Below are positions 21,319 through 32,019 of a stretch of 64,000 nt of DNA, one piece after another. Position 1 is the stretch's first letter; each line of letters opens with the position of its first letter. The notes under the pieces are model-generated. The model was given only the letters and a program-made list of their open reading frames with translations, was not told where the DNA came from and did not search any database. Where the stretch lies: the NCBI GenBank assembly GCA_963854835.1, contig OY978525.1, forward strand, positions 57,843,855 to 57,907,854, in the 5' to 3' direction. The translations under genes and the position numbers were made by a program. This stretch comes from Megamerina dolium (lineage: Eukaryota; Arthropoda; Insecta; Diptera; Megamerinidae).

Positions 21319-22787
21319 AGATGTGTACCGACAAGAATGAGACTCGAAAATTCTTCGAAAAGATCAAGCGCCTAAGTGGAGGTTTAAATCCCGGAGCCTC
21401 TTCTTGTCGTGATGGAAATGGGAATCTGGTTACAGATGTCCAGAGTGTACTGAGCCTATGGAGGGAACACTTCTCCACGTTACTGAATGGCGATGCTACG
21501 AACAATTCCGCCAGTGGAGGATATTGCCCGATAACCCCAATTACAGATGATGGTGTTGATGTTCCACCACCCGACTATGACGAGGTTGAAACGGCCATTT
21601 TAAGGCTGAAGAACAACAAAGCTGCAGGTGCTGATGGCCTGCCTGCCGAGTTGTTTAAGACCGGAGGCGATGAGCTGCTCACCCGCATGCACCAGCTCAT
21701 AAGCAGAATATGGTCGGATGAAAGCATGCCTGATGATTGGAGGCTCAGTGTTCTCTGTCCTGTACATAAAAAAGGAGACCCCACAATTTGCGCCAACTAC
21801 CGTGGAATAAGTCTCCTGAGCATCGCATACAAGGTTCTATCGAGCGTACTGTGTGAAAGGTTGAAGCCTATGCTCAGCAACCTGATTGGACCTTATCAGT
21901 GTGGCTTCAGACCTGGTAAATCCACCATCGACCAGATTTTCACACTGCGCCAAATCCTGGAGAAGACCCAAGAAAAACAGATCGACACACACCACCTATT
22001 TGTTGATTATAAAGCCGCTTTCGACAGTCCGGTAAGGGATTACCTCTACGCAACAATGTCTGAGTTCGGTATTCCTGCAAAGCTCATTCGACTTTGTAGA
22101 ATGACACTGCATAACTCTCGTTGTGCAGTGAAAATTGGGAAGGACCTCTCCGCACCGTTTAATACCGAACGGGGTTTCAGACAAGGTGATTCGTTATCGT
22201 GCGACTTCTTCAATCTTATTATGGAGAAAATAATACGAGCTGCTGATCTACGACATAATGGCACTATCTTCAACAAAAGTGTCATGCTGTTAGCGTATGC
22301 CGACGATATTGACATAATCGGCATGAACACGCGAGCAGTCAGTGCAGCATTCTCAGATTTGGAAAGAGAGTCGCGTCGGATGGGTCTTACGGTGAACGAG
22401 GGCAAGACGAAGTATCTAGTGTCAACAAACAAAGAGTCCCGGCGTCTTGGACAGCACGTCACTGTTGACTACGCTTTTGAAGTAGTAAGGAACTTTGTCT
22501 ATCTTGGAACCAGCATTAACAGCAGTAATGACGTCAGCTTGGAGATCATGCGTAGGATAACTCTTGCTAACAGGTGTTACTTTGGGCTGAGTAAGCAATT
22601 GAAAAGTCGAGCCCTCTCTCGAAGAACGAAAACTACACTCTACAAGTCTCTCATCATGCCTGTCCTAACATATGGCGCTGAAGCCTGGACAATTTCCATC
22701 TCGGATGAGCGAATGCTTGGAGTTTTCGAGAGAAAGGTCCTACGCAGGATCTTTGGACCTATTTGCGTTGGTGGCGGTACCGAATAA
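21168..22787 (+). pseudogene. RTE reverse transcriptase domain
   Basis: 539 codons; the nominal GTG start is only where the frame opens after the shift. Motifs: AADGLPAELFKTG, NYRGISLLSIAYKVLS, CGFRPGKSTIDQIFTLRQ, DYKAAFDS (motif A), GFRQGDSLSC, LLAYADDIDIIG (active site YADD) and the thumb NSSNDVSLEI. The frame ends at GGGTE because of an indel in GGTGGCGGTACCG. In the 33-kb and 39-kb copies this reads GGTGAGTACCG and stays open into the C-terminal tail. All polymerase motifs are present. Confidence 0.92.
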
Positions 22788-23071
22788 GGTACAACCATGA
22801 GCTGTACGAGCTATATGCCGATATTGACATAGTAAAGCGCATCAAAATCCAGCGGCTGCGCTGGCTAGGTCATGTCGAGCGAATGGAAGAACACGCTCCA
22901 GCTAAGAAGGTGTTATATTCGGAACCCGCTGGAGGACGACTCAGAAGAGGAAGACCAAACCTCCGGTGGAAAGACCAAGTACTGGAGAACCTGACGGCGC
23001 TTGGAATTTCTAACTGGCGCCAGCTAGCGAAGAACAGAGATGGCTGGCGAAGCATGTTATTTTCGGCCTAA
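22763..23071 (+). pseudogene. RTE C-terminal tail
   Basis: Continuation of the RT protein after the frameshift at about 22775: RIRYNHELYELYADID, RLRWLGHVERMEEHAPAKK and LGISNWRQLA, ending WRSMLFSA and stop. The WLGH-(V/I)-xRM block is typical of RTE and related LINE C-termini. Confidence 0.88.
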
Positions 23072-23105
23072 ATCGATATTCGGTTGTTATGACCACATAA
23101 GTAAG

Positions 23106-23797
<692 letters not shown>

Positions 23798-24110
23798 TTT
23801 CTGGAGCTTACTTTAGTGAGAACATTAACCAATATGGTGCTATGAATTGGCACAAATTTTCTAAACAACAGTATTTTGATAGTAACGGTCTCTTCATTTC
23901 CACGGTGTTTTCCATACCAATTTTACTGAATTGCTTGCTCTTAATTGTGAGTACCGAATATAGTTAACTATTTGAGTATTTACATATGTAATTTTTTTTT
24001 TTTTTTGGTAGGGTGCATGGCTTTTCAAATCATCAAGAATTATGTCAAAGCTACAACACCAAAAAGGCCGTCGAGTATCAAAACCAACGCGCTACACGAA
24101 GATAAATTGA
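23798..24110 (+). CDS. TMEM18: TMEM18 homologue, last two exons (join 23798..23946, 24012..24110)
   Basis: Exon 23798-23946 follows TCTTTGCAG and ends at a GTGAGT donor. After a 65-bp intron with a T-rich tract and GGTAG acceptor, exon 24012-24110 continues in phase and ends in TGA. The peptide includes AYFSENINQYGAMNWHKFS, QQYFDSNGLFISTVFSIPIL (a transmembrane start) and a basic tail KLQHQKGRR. Human TMEM18 has [31 protein letters not shown] and a Lys/Arg-rich tail in the same order, so homology is clear. TMEM18 is a small multi-pass nuclear-envelope protein; the basic tail is proposed to contact DNA. The N-terminal exon(s) with the first membrane spans are not seen, so they lie upstream, perhaps beyond the transposon cluster or the window. 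Confidence 0.9.
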
Positions 24111-24182
24111 GTTTATTGGAATCAAATACATGTGTCTTGTAAATTAAAAATTCGTCATGTTAGCCCAGTATGTGGGTATGCA

Positions 24183-24188
24183 AATAAA
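24183..24188 (+). promoter_or_regulatory. Polyadenylation signal of the TMEM18 homologue
   Basis: AATAAA lies 73 bp after the TGA, a normal distance for a short 3' UTR. Confidence 0.6.
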
Positions 24189-24535
24189 GACTAATAGCAC
24201 ATGGATGAAAACATTATTTCAGGAGGAATGAATTGATTTTTATGTATTTTCTGGTTTGTTTGATTGGTAAAGATATGGAAAGTAAGCATGTTCGAAGGGA
24301 ATATCTGGATAAAACAGTGAATGGAATAGATCATATACATTACCCAATATGGGGCGTTCTGAGAGTAATGGAAATTAAACCCATCCCCATCTCCAGTTTT
24401 AAATTCTTACTTTTACTTTTTGGACAGTTCTCGCTCCCGTGAGTTGTGTGAAATTTTAATTTGATTCAAGTAAAAATTAAACGCCTAGTGAAGGACTTCT
24501 TTTATTTTCTCTTTTCTATACATATATATACGCCT
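24189..24535. other. No gene seen
   Basis: AT-rich downstream flank of the TMEM18 gene. Confidence 0.4.
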
Positions 24536-24680
24536 GTTATGGTTCGCGACTCACCCAAAATTGTTTTATAAATATCGAGTCACAAGCTGCATTCACCTAC
24601 TGCGTCCGAATCAGGCGAATGTAAGGAACGGACGGTGACTCTCCAGAAATGAACACGCCACACAAATTAATGATTGGGCT
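24536..24680 (+). repeat. Diverged repeat, inverted partner at 27020-27230
   Basis: Blocks GCGACTC.CCCAAAATT, AGTC.CAA.CTGCATTC and GAATCAGG..AATGTAAG occur here and, inverted, at 27020-27230. It is a relic of an unidentified element. Confidence 0.55.
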
Positions 24681-25096
24681 GTTTGTGAAAAATTAAAATA
24701 ATTATCCTTAATAGAAATTAAGTATATTTACCTATGTTGTAACGTATTACAGAACAAAAATGTGTACAACAGAGTTGCATTTCAAGCCGTATAATTTTAT
24801 CTGATCATTTATACGATGAAATCATCGCGTAAACTTTTACTTGCACTATATAATACATCATTTTACAAATACTGTTCTTACTGGGCTGCGAACAATTCAG
24901 TTTGTTATCTATGTGAGTTACTCTTTCAAACAAAAAAAAAATATGGTATTTAATAACGTGCGAAATGGCGTAAAATAAAAAACAAGACTAGCTGTCATCC
25001 ACGATACAACCAATGCAAGACACACAGGATACACAATAACAAAGAAAAATAAAAGCCACACCACGAAACTCGAAGATGGCAACACAACTTATTTTT
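24681..25096. other. No gene seen
   Basis: AT-rich; no family recognised. Confidence 0.4.
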
Positions 25097-25200
25097 ATCG
25101 GGCGCCATTATTGTCTGCTCGACCTCAAATATTCCACCATGGTTACGCGCCGGCTAGCTGTGGTAGAATGGCCGACATACACATTCACTCACTTTATATG
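25097..25200 (-). repeat. Terminal fragment of a tRNA-Lys-primed retroelement
   Basis: CGGGCGCCATTATTGTC followed about 60 nt later by GCGCCGGCTAGC matches fragments at 49762 and 53267. On the minus strand this is an LTR-like end ACAATAA next to TGGCGCCCG, close to a tRNA-Lys primer site. The right hairpin arm seen in the other copies is not found here. Confidence 0.5.
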
Positions 25201-25798
25201 ACTACTTTCACCGATGAATGCTGCATGGTGTGCTCATATGGTTCAATCGATTTTGAATTCCCGGATTTTTCGCGAGCAAGTACTCTCTACCTTGATTCTA
25301 CAATATTCCGGTGGATTGAACTTAGCCTACCATGCCCCTATTCCGCCCACACGAAAATTAAATTAACGCCACATCATATATGTATATACTCAACGTTCCA
25401 TACATATTTATTAATATTAACAAAATTATCTTTCTTTACTATTGCTATTATATATTAAGAAAACTCGTTATATTGCACATATATTGTTGGCTATAACTTG
25501 TGATGTCACACGACAAAAAGACGGAAAAGTGAGTGAAAAAAATGAATAAAGGTGACAAATTACAAATTCTCTCTAGCCATTCACTTGATTTTGGATCCAA
25601 CAGGGGAGGAAACCCCATACATGTACTTAGACAGGGTATACAAAAATTTAAAAAAAAACCTGGTCATTCACTTATAGTCTCAAAATTTCTGTTTTTGAAG
25701 AAAAACCACATTAAATTTAAAACAACATGGAGAAGCAATTTAAGCAAAAGCAAATTTCAAAATTAACTGTAAATAAATTCGACAAAAATAAATATAAG
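25201..25798. other. No gene seen
   Basis: AT-rich; short frames only, none with recognisable motifs. Confidence 0.4.
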
Positions 25799-25922
25799 CA
25801 CTTTAATCTACTGGTGTACAATATAAAAAAACAAAAAGAAACAACACTTAACATAGCTACACTTTAATCTACTGGTGTACAGTATAAAAAACAAAAAGAA
25901 ACAACACTTAACATAGCACTTA
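25799..25922. repeat. Two tandem units of about 63 bp
   Basis: CACTTTAATCTACTGGTGTA ... AACACTTAACATAGC is repeated directly with two or three differences, mostly in an A-run. Confidence 0.9.
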
Positions 25923-26139
25923 AAACTATAACGCCCAAACTTCCATCAGTAAAAAGAAGCGTTAATCGTAGCAACTAAATACAACAAAATTTTGGATGCA
26001 AGTTCGGTGGCTAAAACAATATATCTTCATTTGGCTTAACAAAAATTGCCACCGAACAAAAAACCTGCCGTTGTACACCAAGAGGTGTGTGCGTGTATGT
26101 GGGTTCGAGCACACACTTGTATATGACGAAGAAAATATA
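25923..26139. other. No gene seen
   Basis: AT-rich spacer ending with the TA target of the next element. Confidence 0.4.
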
Positions 26140-26691
26140 CAGGGTGATTTTTTAGCAACACTGTTTTTGGCATCTCAGCTCTTTTCGTGTAACATGTTAC
26201 TCTCAAATATGTTCAGTTTGGTCTATAATTTAACCATGAATCGACTTACAAACGAACAACGCTTGCAGATTATTAAATTTTATTATCAAAATTCATGCTT
26301 GGTTCATTAATTCATTCATTTTATGGTCAGTTTGGGCGACCTTCTAGGCGGCTATTCGGAATCTTGTGACAAAATTTCGCACCAAATTTACCACCAACAC
26401 GCATACGGACAGAGGAAAATATCGCAGCTGTATCCGCCAGTGTTGTTGATGACCGTGAATTATCGATTTATTCGTGAGATACCGGCCGATATGTTGGAGA
26501 GATTATGCCAAAATTGGACCCAGCGTATGAACCATTTGAGGCACAGCCGCGGTCAACATTTACATGAAATCATCTTTAAACATTGAATTATATAGATCGT
26601 TCTATCGATTCAAAAAAAGATTTCATATATTTCTCTAAATTTTATGTGTTTTTTTTTAATCAAATCCAAAGGCTCTTAAAAAATTACCCTG
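26140..26691 (+). mobile_element. Internally deleted Tc1-type element (EIIFKH family)
   Basis: Inverted ends CAGGGTGATTTTTTA and TAAAAAATTACCCTG (one mismatch plus spacing) are flanked by TA (26138-26139 and 26692-26693). Inside are the transposase start MNRLTNEQRLQIIKFYYQNS (26236) and the transposase end REIPADMLERLCQNWTQRMN ... HEIIFKH plus stop (26586). Between them only decayed fragments remain, with the catalytic core missing. It is a non-autonomous, 552-bp derivative of the family that also forms the 11316-16519 element. Confidence 0.88.
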
Positions 26692-27019
26692 TATTTTGTT
26701 TTTGTTCTACACAGATGCACGTACATTCGCCCATTCGAGTGGCCAGGAATTAACACATTTGAGGTGGTCTTTATAAAAAAAACCATAAATTTGTTAATTT
26801 CTACAACTTATCTTTCTTCTTCTGGCCAACCTGGATGGTATGTGCTTCCGACTTTATTGTTTTTTACTTCCTGCCACCTCAAAAGAATATGTTTAAAAGA
26901 AAATCACTGCACCTTGTAGAATCCTATACCCCTATAAAAAAATGGTCAATAAAAAGATGGTTGTTGTTGCCTTGTAATAATATCCAAAATAAACAACATA
27001 ACATGAATTGATTGAACAT
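26692..27019. other. No gene seen
   Basis: AT-rich. A short inverted pair, TTGAGGTGG and CCACCTCAA, lies near 26760 and 26874. Confidence 0.35.
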
Positions 27020-27230
27020 TCAGAAGTTGTTATATGCAAACCCTATTCGCTAGATTTTGGCATATTAGGCGAATCCATTACTGGCGAGCCGCAGACAGTG
27101 ATGTCAAAGTTTCTTACATTTACCTGATTCTGACACAGTAAGCGAATGCAGTTTGGCGACTCGCTGTGCATAATAAAATTTTGGGCGAGTCGCCAAAATA
27201 TTCTGGCGAGTCAAGAAACATAGGTTATGT
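27020..27230 (-). repeat. Inverted partner of the 24536-24680 repeat
   Basis: The reverse complement shares GCGACTCGCCCAAAATTTTA, GAGTCGCCAAACTGCATTCG and GAATCAGGTAAATGTAAG with the 24.5-kb copy. GGCGA(G/C)TCGCC motifs recur several times within it. Confidence 0.55.
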
Positions 27231-27249
27231 GGCTATACTCTCTCTGAGA

Positions 27250-27601
27250 GGACACACTTAGGCCAGAAAGGCCCATTGTGATACCACCGAGCTTCTCTTC
27301 CATTACTGTTGTGCGTGTTATATTTGGACAGCATTAGAAGGGACCTACTTATATTAGCCGGTTCCGAACGGTAGAACCCTTGTGACATCACTTTAACTTA
27401 GTTTTTGTCACAGAGCTCTTTTAAGAAGCATTTTTGGCAAATTGTTATTGCCGGAAAAATTGCCAATTCTTGCCGGCAGGTGGGTACCGTTTGAAAGAAA
27501 AATCTTTTCGATATGAAATTTTGTTATGCTTAAGCCGGGGATTGAACCCACGACCTACAGATCAAAGGCCAACGCACTAACCACTGAGCTACGGCACCTA
27601 C
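27250..27601 (-). mobile_element. tRNA-derived SINE, copy 1
   Basis: On the minus strand the head reads GTGCCGTAGCTCAGTGGTTA ... GTGGGTTCAATCCCC, carrying an RNA polymerase III A box (TAGCTCAGTGG) and B box (GGTTCAATCC) at tRNA spacing. A roughly 250-nt tRNA-unrelated body follows (GGTACCCACCTGCCGGCAAG ..., GTGACAAA...GTGATGTCAC). The body matches a second copy at 45124-45502 over its whole length. It is not a functional tRNA: the acceptor and anticodon stems do not form. Confidence 0.82.
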
Positions 27602-27821
27602 ATCGCGAAACATAATAGGCCTATACAAGGTGAGACAATTATGTATTAAGTCTCTAAACATATCTCAGCAACCAAGCGCGCCATCTATGTGTGAGTTCAT
27701 GCGTTTGAAGCTTCAACCTTCCTCTACTAACTGTCAAAATTTCATAGCATTTGGTTGACATTTAATGTTTATTGACATTCATTTTACAAAACACGTGTTC
27801 GTTTGATGTTGAAATTTTAAC
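27602..27821. other. No gene seen; probably 5' flank of a mariner
   Basis: AGGTGAGACAATTATGTATT near 27628 resembles a mariner terminal repeat, but no inverse copy was found. Confidence 0.35.
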
Positions 27822-28830
27822 ATGGAGCAAAGAGCGGTCATTAAATTCCACGCAAAAATTGGTAAAAGTGCATCAGAAACATTCGGAATGATACAGCAAG
27901 CGTACGGCGATGCTTGTTTATCAAGATCAAATGTTTTTATATGGCATAAATGGTTTGTGGATGGCAGAGAGTCGCTGGAAGATGAAATAAAAGAAGAAAG
28001 GCTGATTTCAGTGCGGGCGACGGATGCTATCCAGAAAGTTCGTGATTTTATTACAGAAGACCGCAATGCTTCAGTGAAAATTATGGAAAAGGCCTTAAAC
28101 ATCAACAGAGAAACTATCCGACTCATTCCTCACGAGGATTTGGGCAAAACAAACGTCTGCGCGAGATTTATTCCACACGTATTGATCGAGGACCAAAAAT
28201 TAATGAGCGTCAGTCATTCTAGAGACATGGTTGCAGCTACAGAAAATGATCTGAAATTCCTGAAAACAATTGTTATGGGTGATGAAACATGGTGTTTCCA
28301 ATATGATCCAGAAACCAAGTGTGAAAGTGTGGAATGGAAATCAAAAAACTCACCACAAGCCAAAAAAACACGAAAAGTTCCATCAAAAATCAAAACAATG
28401 CTCATCACATTCTTCGATAGCAAAGCAATTATCCACAAAAAATTTGTTTCAACTGGTCAAACAGTTACTTCCGCATATTACCTCGAAATTTTGAAGAATC
28501 CGTCGTGTTCGACCAGAATACCGCGATCCAAAAACTTGGTCTCTGTTGCACGATAATGCACCGAGTCACTCAGCACTCATTGTTCGTCAATTTTTGGCTC
28601 GGAATCAGGTCTGTGTGTTGAATCACGCGCCGTATTCACCTGATTTGGCACCGTGCGACTTCTTTTTGTTCCCAAAATGAAATTGAAGTTGAAAGGATGC
28701 TTTTTTGATGACATTCAGACCATACCTCGTCGACCATGGGCTTCGACGAGGGCACTGGAAGCAATTCTGAAAAATGAGCTGAAACACGCGTTTGAATCAC
28801 TATTAAATCGATGTAACAATCAGGAGGAGA
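27822..28830 (+). pseudogene. mariner transposase, second subfamily, broken
   Basis: From MEQRAVIKFHAKIGKSASET the frame holds the HTH region, VIDDLGK-type linker remnants (HEDLGKTNVCARFIPHV), the first Asp in IVMGDETWCFQYDPETK and FFDSKAIIHKKFV. It stops at 28556 after a frame slip. The next frame gives LHDNAPSHSALIVRQFL and APYSPDLAPCDFFLFP (second and third Asp, DD34D), another slip, then GCFFDDIQTI and ALEAILKNELKHAFESLLNR. The N-terminal region has also lost part of the second HTH. It is distinct from the mariner at 17.8 and 50.1 kb. No clear terminal repeats are seen. Confidence 0.88.
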
Positions 28831-29223
28831 ATATTCTAACTACTAACAGTTTAATGACTTGTTCCACAAATACAAATCATATTGCATGCAATTGCTATGT
28901 ACTATTAAAGGCTGCTCATTTTCCATTCACTATCATCACTATCAGCTGAAAGTGTCAGCTTGCCTAGACTATCGCCAAAATTATCGTGAAAACTACACAC
29001 CAATGTTTCCATCCATAAAATATCTGTTTTTCAGAAATTATCAACATATCATTTGTACGTCTCTGTGCCTTTTTTTGAAAACCTCTGCGATCATAGTTTT
29101 ACTTTCTGCAAAAATGTAAATTTGTGTAAATGTAATGAAGATATTATCTAAAGCTTCTTCCGTAAATTCACGTAGTCATGTATTGTTTACCTTTTCACCC
29201 GGATCAACCATACCAGGTATTAC
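28831..29223. other. No gene seen
   Basis: AT-rich sequence after the mariner relic. Confidence 0.35.
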
Positions 29224-29386
29224 CTACGTTTTGTTATCGTGCCGTTGTTCAGCATCTATTTGAAGAATTTTTCTAAAATTGCATTATCAAAAAATTAATC
29301 AAATCGATATATGTACATAGATAGATGTACATACCTGTGCGTTTCGGTATATTTGATGATAGTTCCAACTGTATCTTTCCCAGCAT
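29224..29386 (-). other. Possible 3' end of an unidentified minus-strand spliced gene
   Basis: A 62-bp intron candidate (29273-29334) has a GTATGT donor and ATTTTAG acceptor. Reading across it, one frame stays open (…GTIIKYTETH, then RKILQIDAEQRHDNKT) to a TAG at 29224-29226. A second frame across the same junction also reads through (SSNIPKRT, then EKFFK and stop). I recognise no protein family and cannot find a good upstream acceptor. It is listed only because intron length and sites match the TMEM18 intron style. Confidence 0.2.
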
Positions 29387-29937
29387 CATGATTGGATTCT
29401 CATTGTTGTCCACTGTCCATTGATGTGAGAAGCTCATACGACACAGACTATAGTACAAATAATACGCTGCACTCCTCCACTTCGTGGATATACATTAATA
29501 CGATAGGTAATATATTTAACACTACCCCGTTTTAACACGAAATTCGACTTTTGTTTACACATTATAAAAAAATCACGTCAAAATACTTAAAAAATTAACA
29601 ATACAAAAACCGAAATGTACTAGTACATAGGTGTGTGTATGTGCTGACCGTCAAATGTTTGTTTACTTTGTGCACGATGGCAAACATATAAAAAGAAGCA
29701 TGTGAAGTGTTCACAGACCAGTAAGAACAGGGGTCGAATCACGACATCCGTGAACGTATAACTCGTCACGTAAAAATGTGCATTCGGCATTATGGCATCC
29801 GTGAACGTAACATACGTATCGTATTTCGGTATTATGCTTTCCGTGATCTATTACGTTATCGTGTTAGTTGTCAAAAATTTTATTCGATAGCAAGAAACTG
29901 TTCGAGTGTGCACGTATTCGAATTTGAGGGAGCAAAT

Positions 29938-30590
29938 ATGTAAGTAAATGACGAATTATATCAATAACATGTTATTTTTAATGATTTAATTATCATATTT
30001 TAGGACCCACAGCAATAAATTAAATCAACAACAAAAAAATATTTTGGGAGAATTCATGAAGGAACACCCCAGTTTGGCCAAGAATATTCTGCCCAATTGT
30101 GCACAGGGTAAAGCAACGGCAATAAGACTTTGGGAAATTTTATCAAAGCAATTAAATGTAGCAGGACCACCAGTTAAAGATGCCAAAACATGGAGAAAGG
30201 TATTATTAAGTGGTTTTTCTTTGATTGTAAAGTGAAATTGAAATTGATACATTTGAAATGCTTGAAGAAGAGGTAGTTGATTTGCCGTCTGATGATTTGG
30301 TCGAAGAAAATGTTTGCCCAATACCAAAAAATGTAAGCACAAAGAAAAATTGCAATGCTAATGAGAGGTTTGTTTTACTAGAAAACAATTTAAAAGTTGC
30401 AAATGAATCGAAAGCTCAAATGGGAGCAAAGCTCGATCGATTAATTGAGATACAAGAGCGACTCTTACAAATAAAAGAACAAAAATATAAAGATTTCGCA
30501 GCTATCCGTAAAATGGACTTTGAAATAAAACAAACGGAGCTTAAGATCAAAAGAAAAAAGTTGGAAATGCTTGAAGGGTCATTGAATTAA
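29938..30590 (+). pseudogene. Harbinger accessory protein (Myb/SANT-like, zeste-type)
   Basis: The start codon is created by splicing: AT at 29938-29939 joins G at 30004 (donor GTAAGT, acceptor ATTTTAG). Exon 2 encodes MTHSNKLNQQQKNILGEFMK, EHPSLAKNILPNCAQG and LWEILSKQLN...KDAKTWRKV. This fits the Myb/SANT-like domain that helps Harbinger transposases bind DNA and enter the nucleus. The frame then ends at 30235. The C-terminal part continues from about 30258 in another frame: an acidic stretch and a Lys/Glu-rich coiled coil (QERLLQIKEQKYKDFAAIRK) to 30590. A deletion around 30198-30257 probably removed the end of the SANT fold. Confidence 0.75.
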
Positions 30591-30837
30591 TTTTTGTTGC
30601 GCTGTACATATATACAGCAGTACATCTTATATTTATGTCTTTACAAATGATCTCCAAATGAATTATGTGATATTTTTATAGAACGAATTGAATTTGTTTG
30701 TTTTAGGTACTTTTTTTTGTTATGTATAAACACAAATATATATTTTAAAAATAAAAAATGAATTATTCTGAACACCAAACGATATAAGTTTTATTCAAAA
30801 ACGCATTCGATTCTACTTTGTTACATGTTATATATTA

Positions 30838-31254
30838 AGTTAAAAGTGAATTCTTAATTTGGTCTCGTATATTGTGGGCAATCCTTGTAAATGGAGTTTC
30901 TTCTCCTATGTATATGTCGGTGCGGTCTGAAACTTCAGTGTTTGGCTGATTATAAGGAACATTAAACTGCATGCAAATATTGTGTAAAGCAGCGCAGACA
31001 TTGGTAAACATTGCAACTTTTTCTGGAATATAGCGGCCTCTTTTTTCATAAGTAAGAATTTGATAAATCTAAAGAAGTAATTACAATTTATTTAAGAACA
31101 AAATGTGAGCCTGCAACTTCAAAAAAACTTACGCTTTGTTCGGTAATGAAAGTGGATTACTTTTATCTCTTAGACGTCTTCTTATGAGGCGTTGCTCATT
31201 GCAATCACTTTCCACAGATGAACTTTCCAAAAAAAATAATAATTCCACATCCAT
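30838..31254 (-). pseudogene. HARBI1-type transposase ends (core deleted)
   Basis: Exon 1 (31133-31254) encodes MDVELLFFLESSSVES and RLIRRRLRDKSNPLSLPNK, the usual start of HARBI1-like nucleases. A 64-bp intron (31069-31132; GTAAGT to TTTAG) leads in phase to AFIKF, and there the sequence jumps to the C-terminus: TYEKRGRYIPEKVAMFTNVC and AALHNICMQFNVPYN. The region with the catalytic DDE residues, present in complete relatives, is missing. The C-terminal AxLHNIC motif is a strong family mark. Confidence 0.8.
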
Positions 31255-31496
31255 TGTTCGATTTTTTTCTTAGCTTCACTATTTTCAACAAATTTTTGTT
31301 TACACTACATTGAAATGACATTTAATTGACATTTTTCTACTACTTTTTGCTTTTAATCTATTACTTTCCATTGATAAATTACGTTCCGTAAGCGATCGTG
31401 TGTTATAATTCCAACAAACTCATTCGTACGATCAGTCACGTAATTGTTTTTCGTACGATTGCCGATACGTTCACGGATGTCGTGATTCGACCCCAG

Positions 31497-32019
31497 TATT
31501 TGTAAAATAATGCGTTATATAGCGCATAGTACTACAGAATATATGCGTTAGAAATTCAAAAACTTTACATCATTTTATAAAGATTTTTGGGACAAAACTC
31601 ACGCATACTCTGCTGTACATGTGAGCATCCTTCATTTTTCGTTGCATGGAATTTTACTATTGTGGTATCCTATAGTAGTCCCTTTTCAACCTGGGGGTCA
31701 ATTCTCGTTCTGTCAAAGAGTGAACTGAAGATGAAATGAAAAGCTTTTTCACGTTTTCATTACACTTTCAATTCGCGTTCAGTAAAAAAATGAAAAGAAA
31801 CGTCAAATTGTTTTCACATGAAAAAAAAAAGTGGAAAGAAACGAAACTTTTCACACTTTCACAACCCTGGCAATTCTCGTTCTGTGATATAGTATAACCA
31901 ACTGTCAAAAACTTTTCATATGTAAAAAAATTATTCACACGCTCTTTATACGTAAAAACAAGATGGAGGGGGTGTTAAGAGGAAAACGCGCCAGCTAAAA
32001 TCCGAAGGGATATTTAATA
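31497..32019. other. Unit A: no gene seen; direct repeats CAATTCTCGTTCTGT
   Basis: CAATTCTCGTTCTGT(C/G) occurs near 31700 and 31870. The block starting GGGTCAATTCTCG near 31687 may be a decayed Harbinger-type end belonging to the SANT exons that follow. The same sequence is in unit B. Confidence 0.35.

Larger units (their letters stand above)
29731..31493 (+). mobile_element. PIF/Harbinger element A, internally deleted, with empty-site control
   Basis: Perfect 29-bp inverted ends start GGGTCGAATCACGACATCCG. The 3-bp CAG target is duplicated (29728-29730 and 31494-31496). Unit B carries the uninterrupted sequence AGAACAGTATTTG at 37487-37499, proving the boundaries. Inside are a plus-strand SANT-like accessory gene and the convergent, minus-strand ends of a HARBI1-type transposase whose DDE core is deleted. 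CATCCGTGAACGTA recurs near 29744 and 29803 as a subterminal repeat. It cannot move by itself. Confidence 0.94.

Noticed and set aside
27530..27601. tRNA gene on the minus strand (also at about 45430-45500)
   Set aside because: A and B boxes are present, but acceptor and anticodon stems do not pair and a repeated 250-nt body follows in both copies. This is a SINE head.
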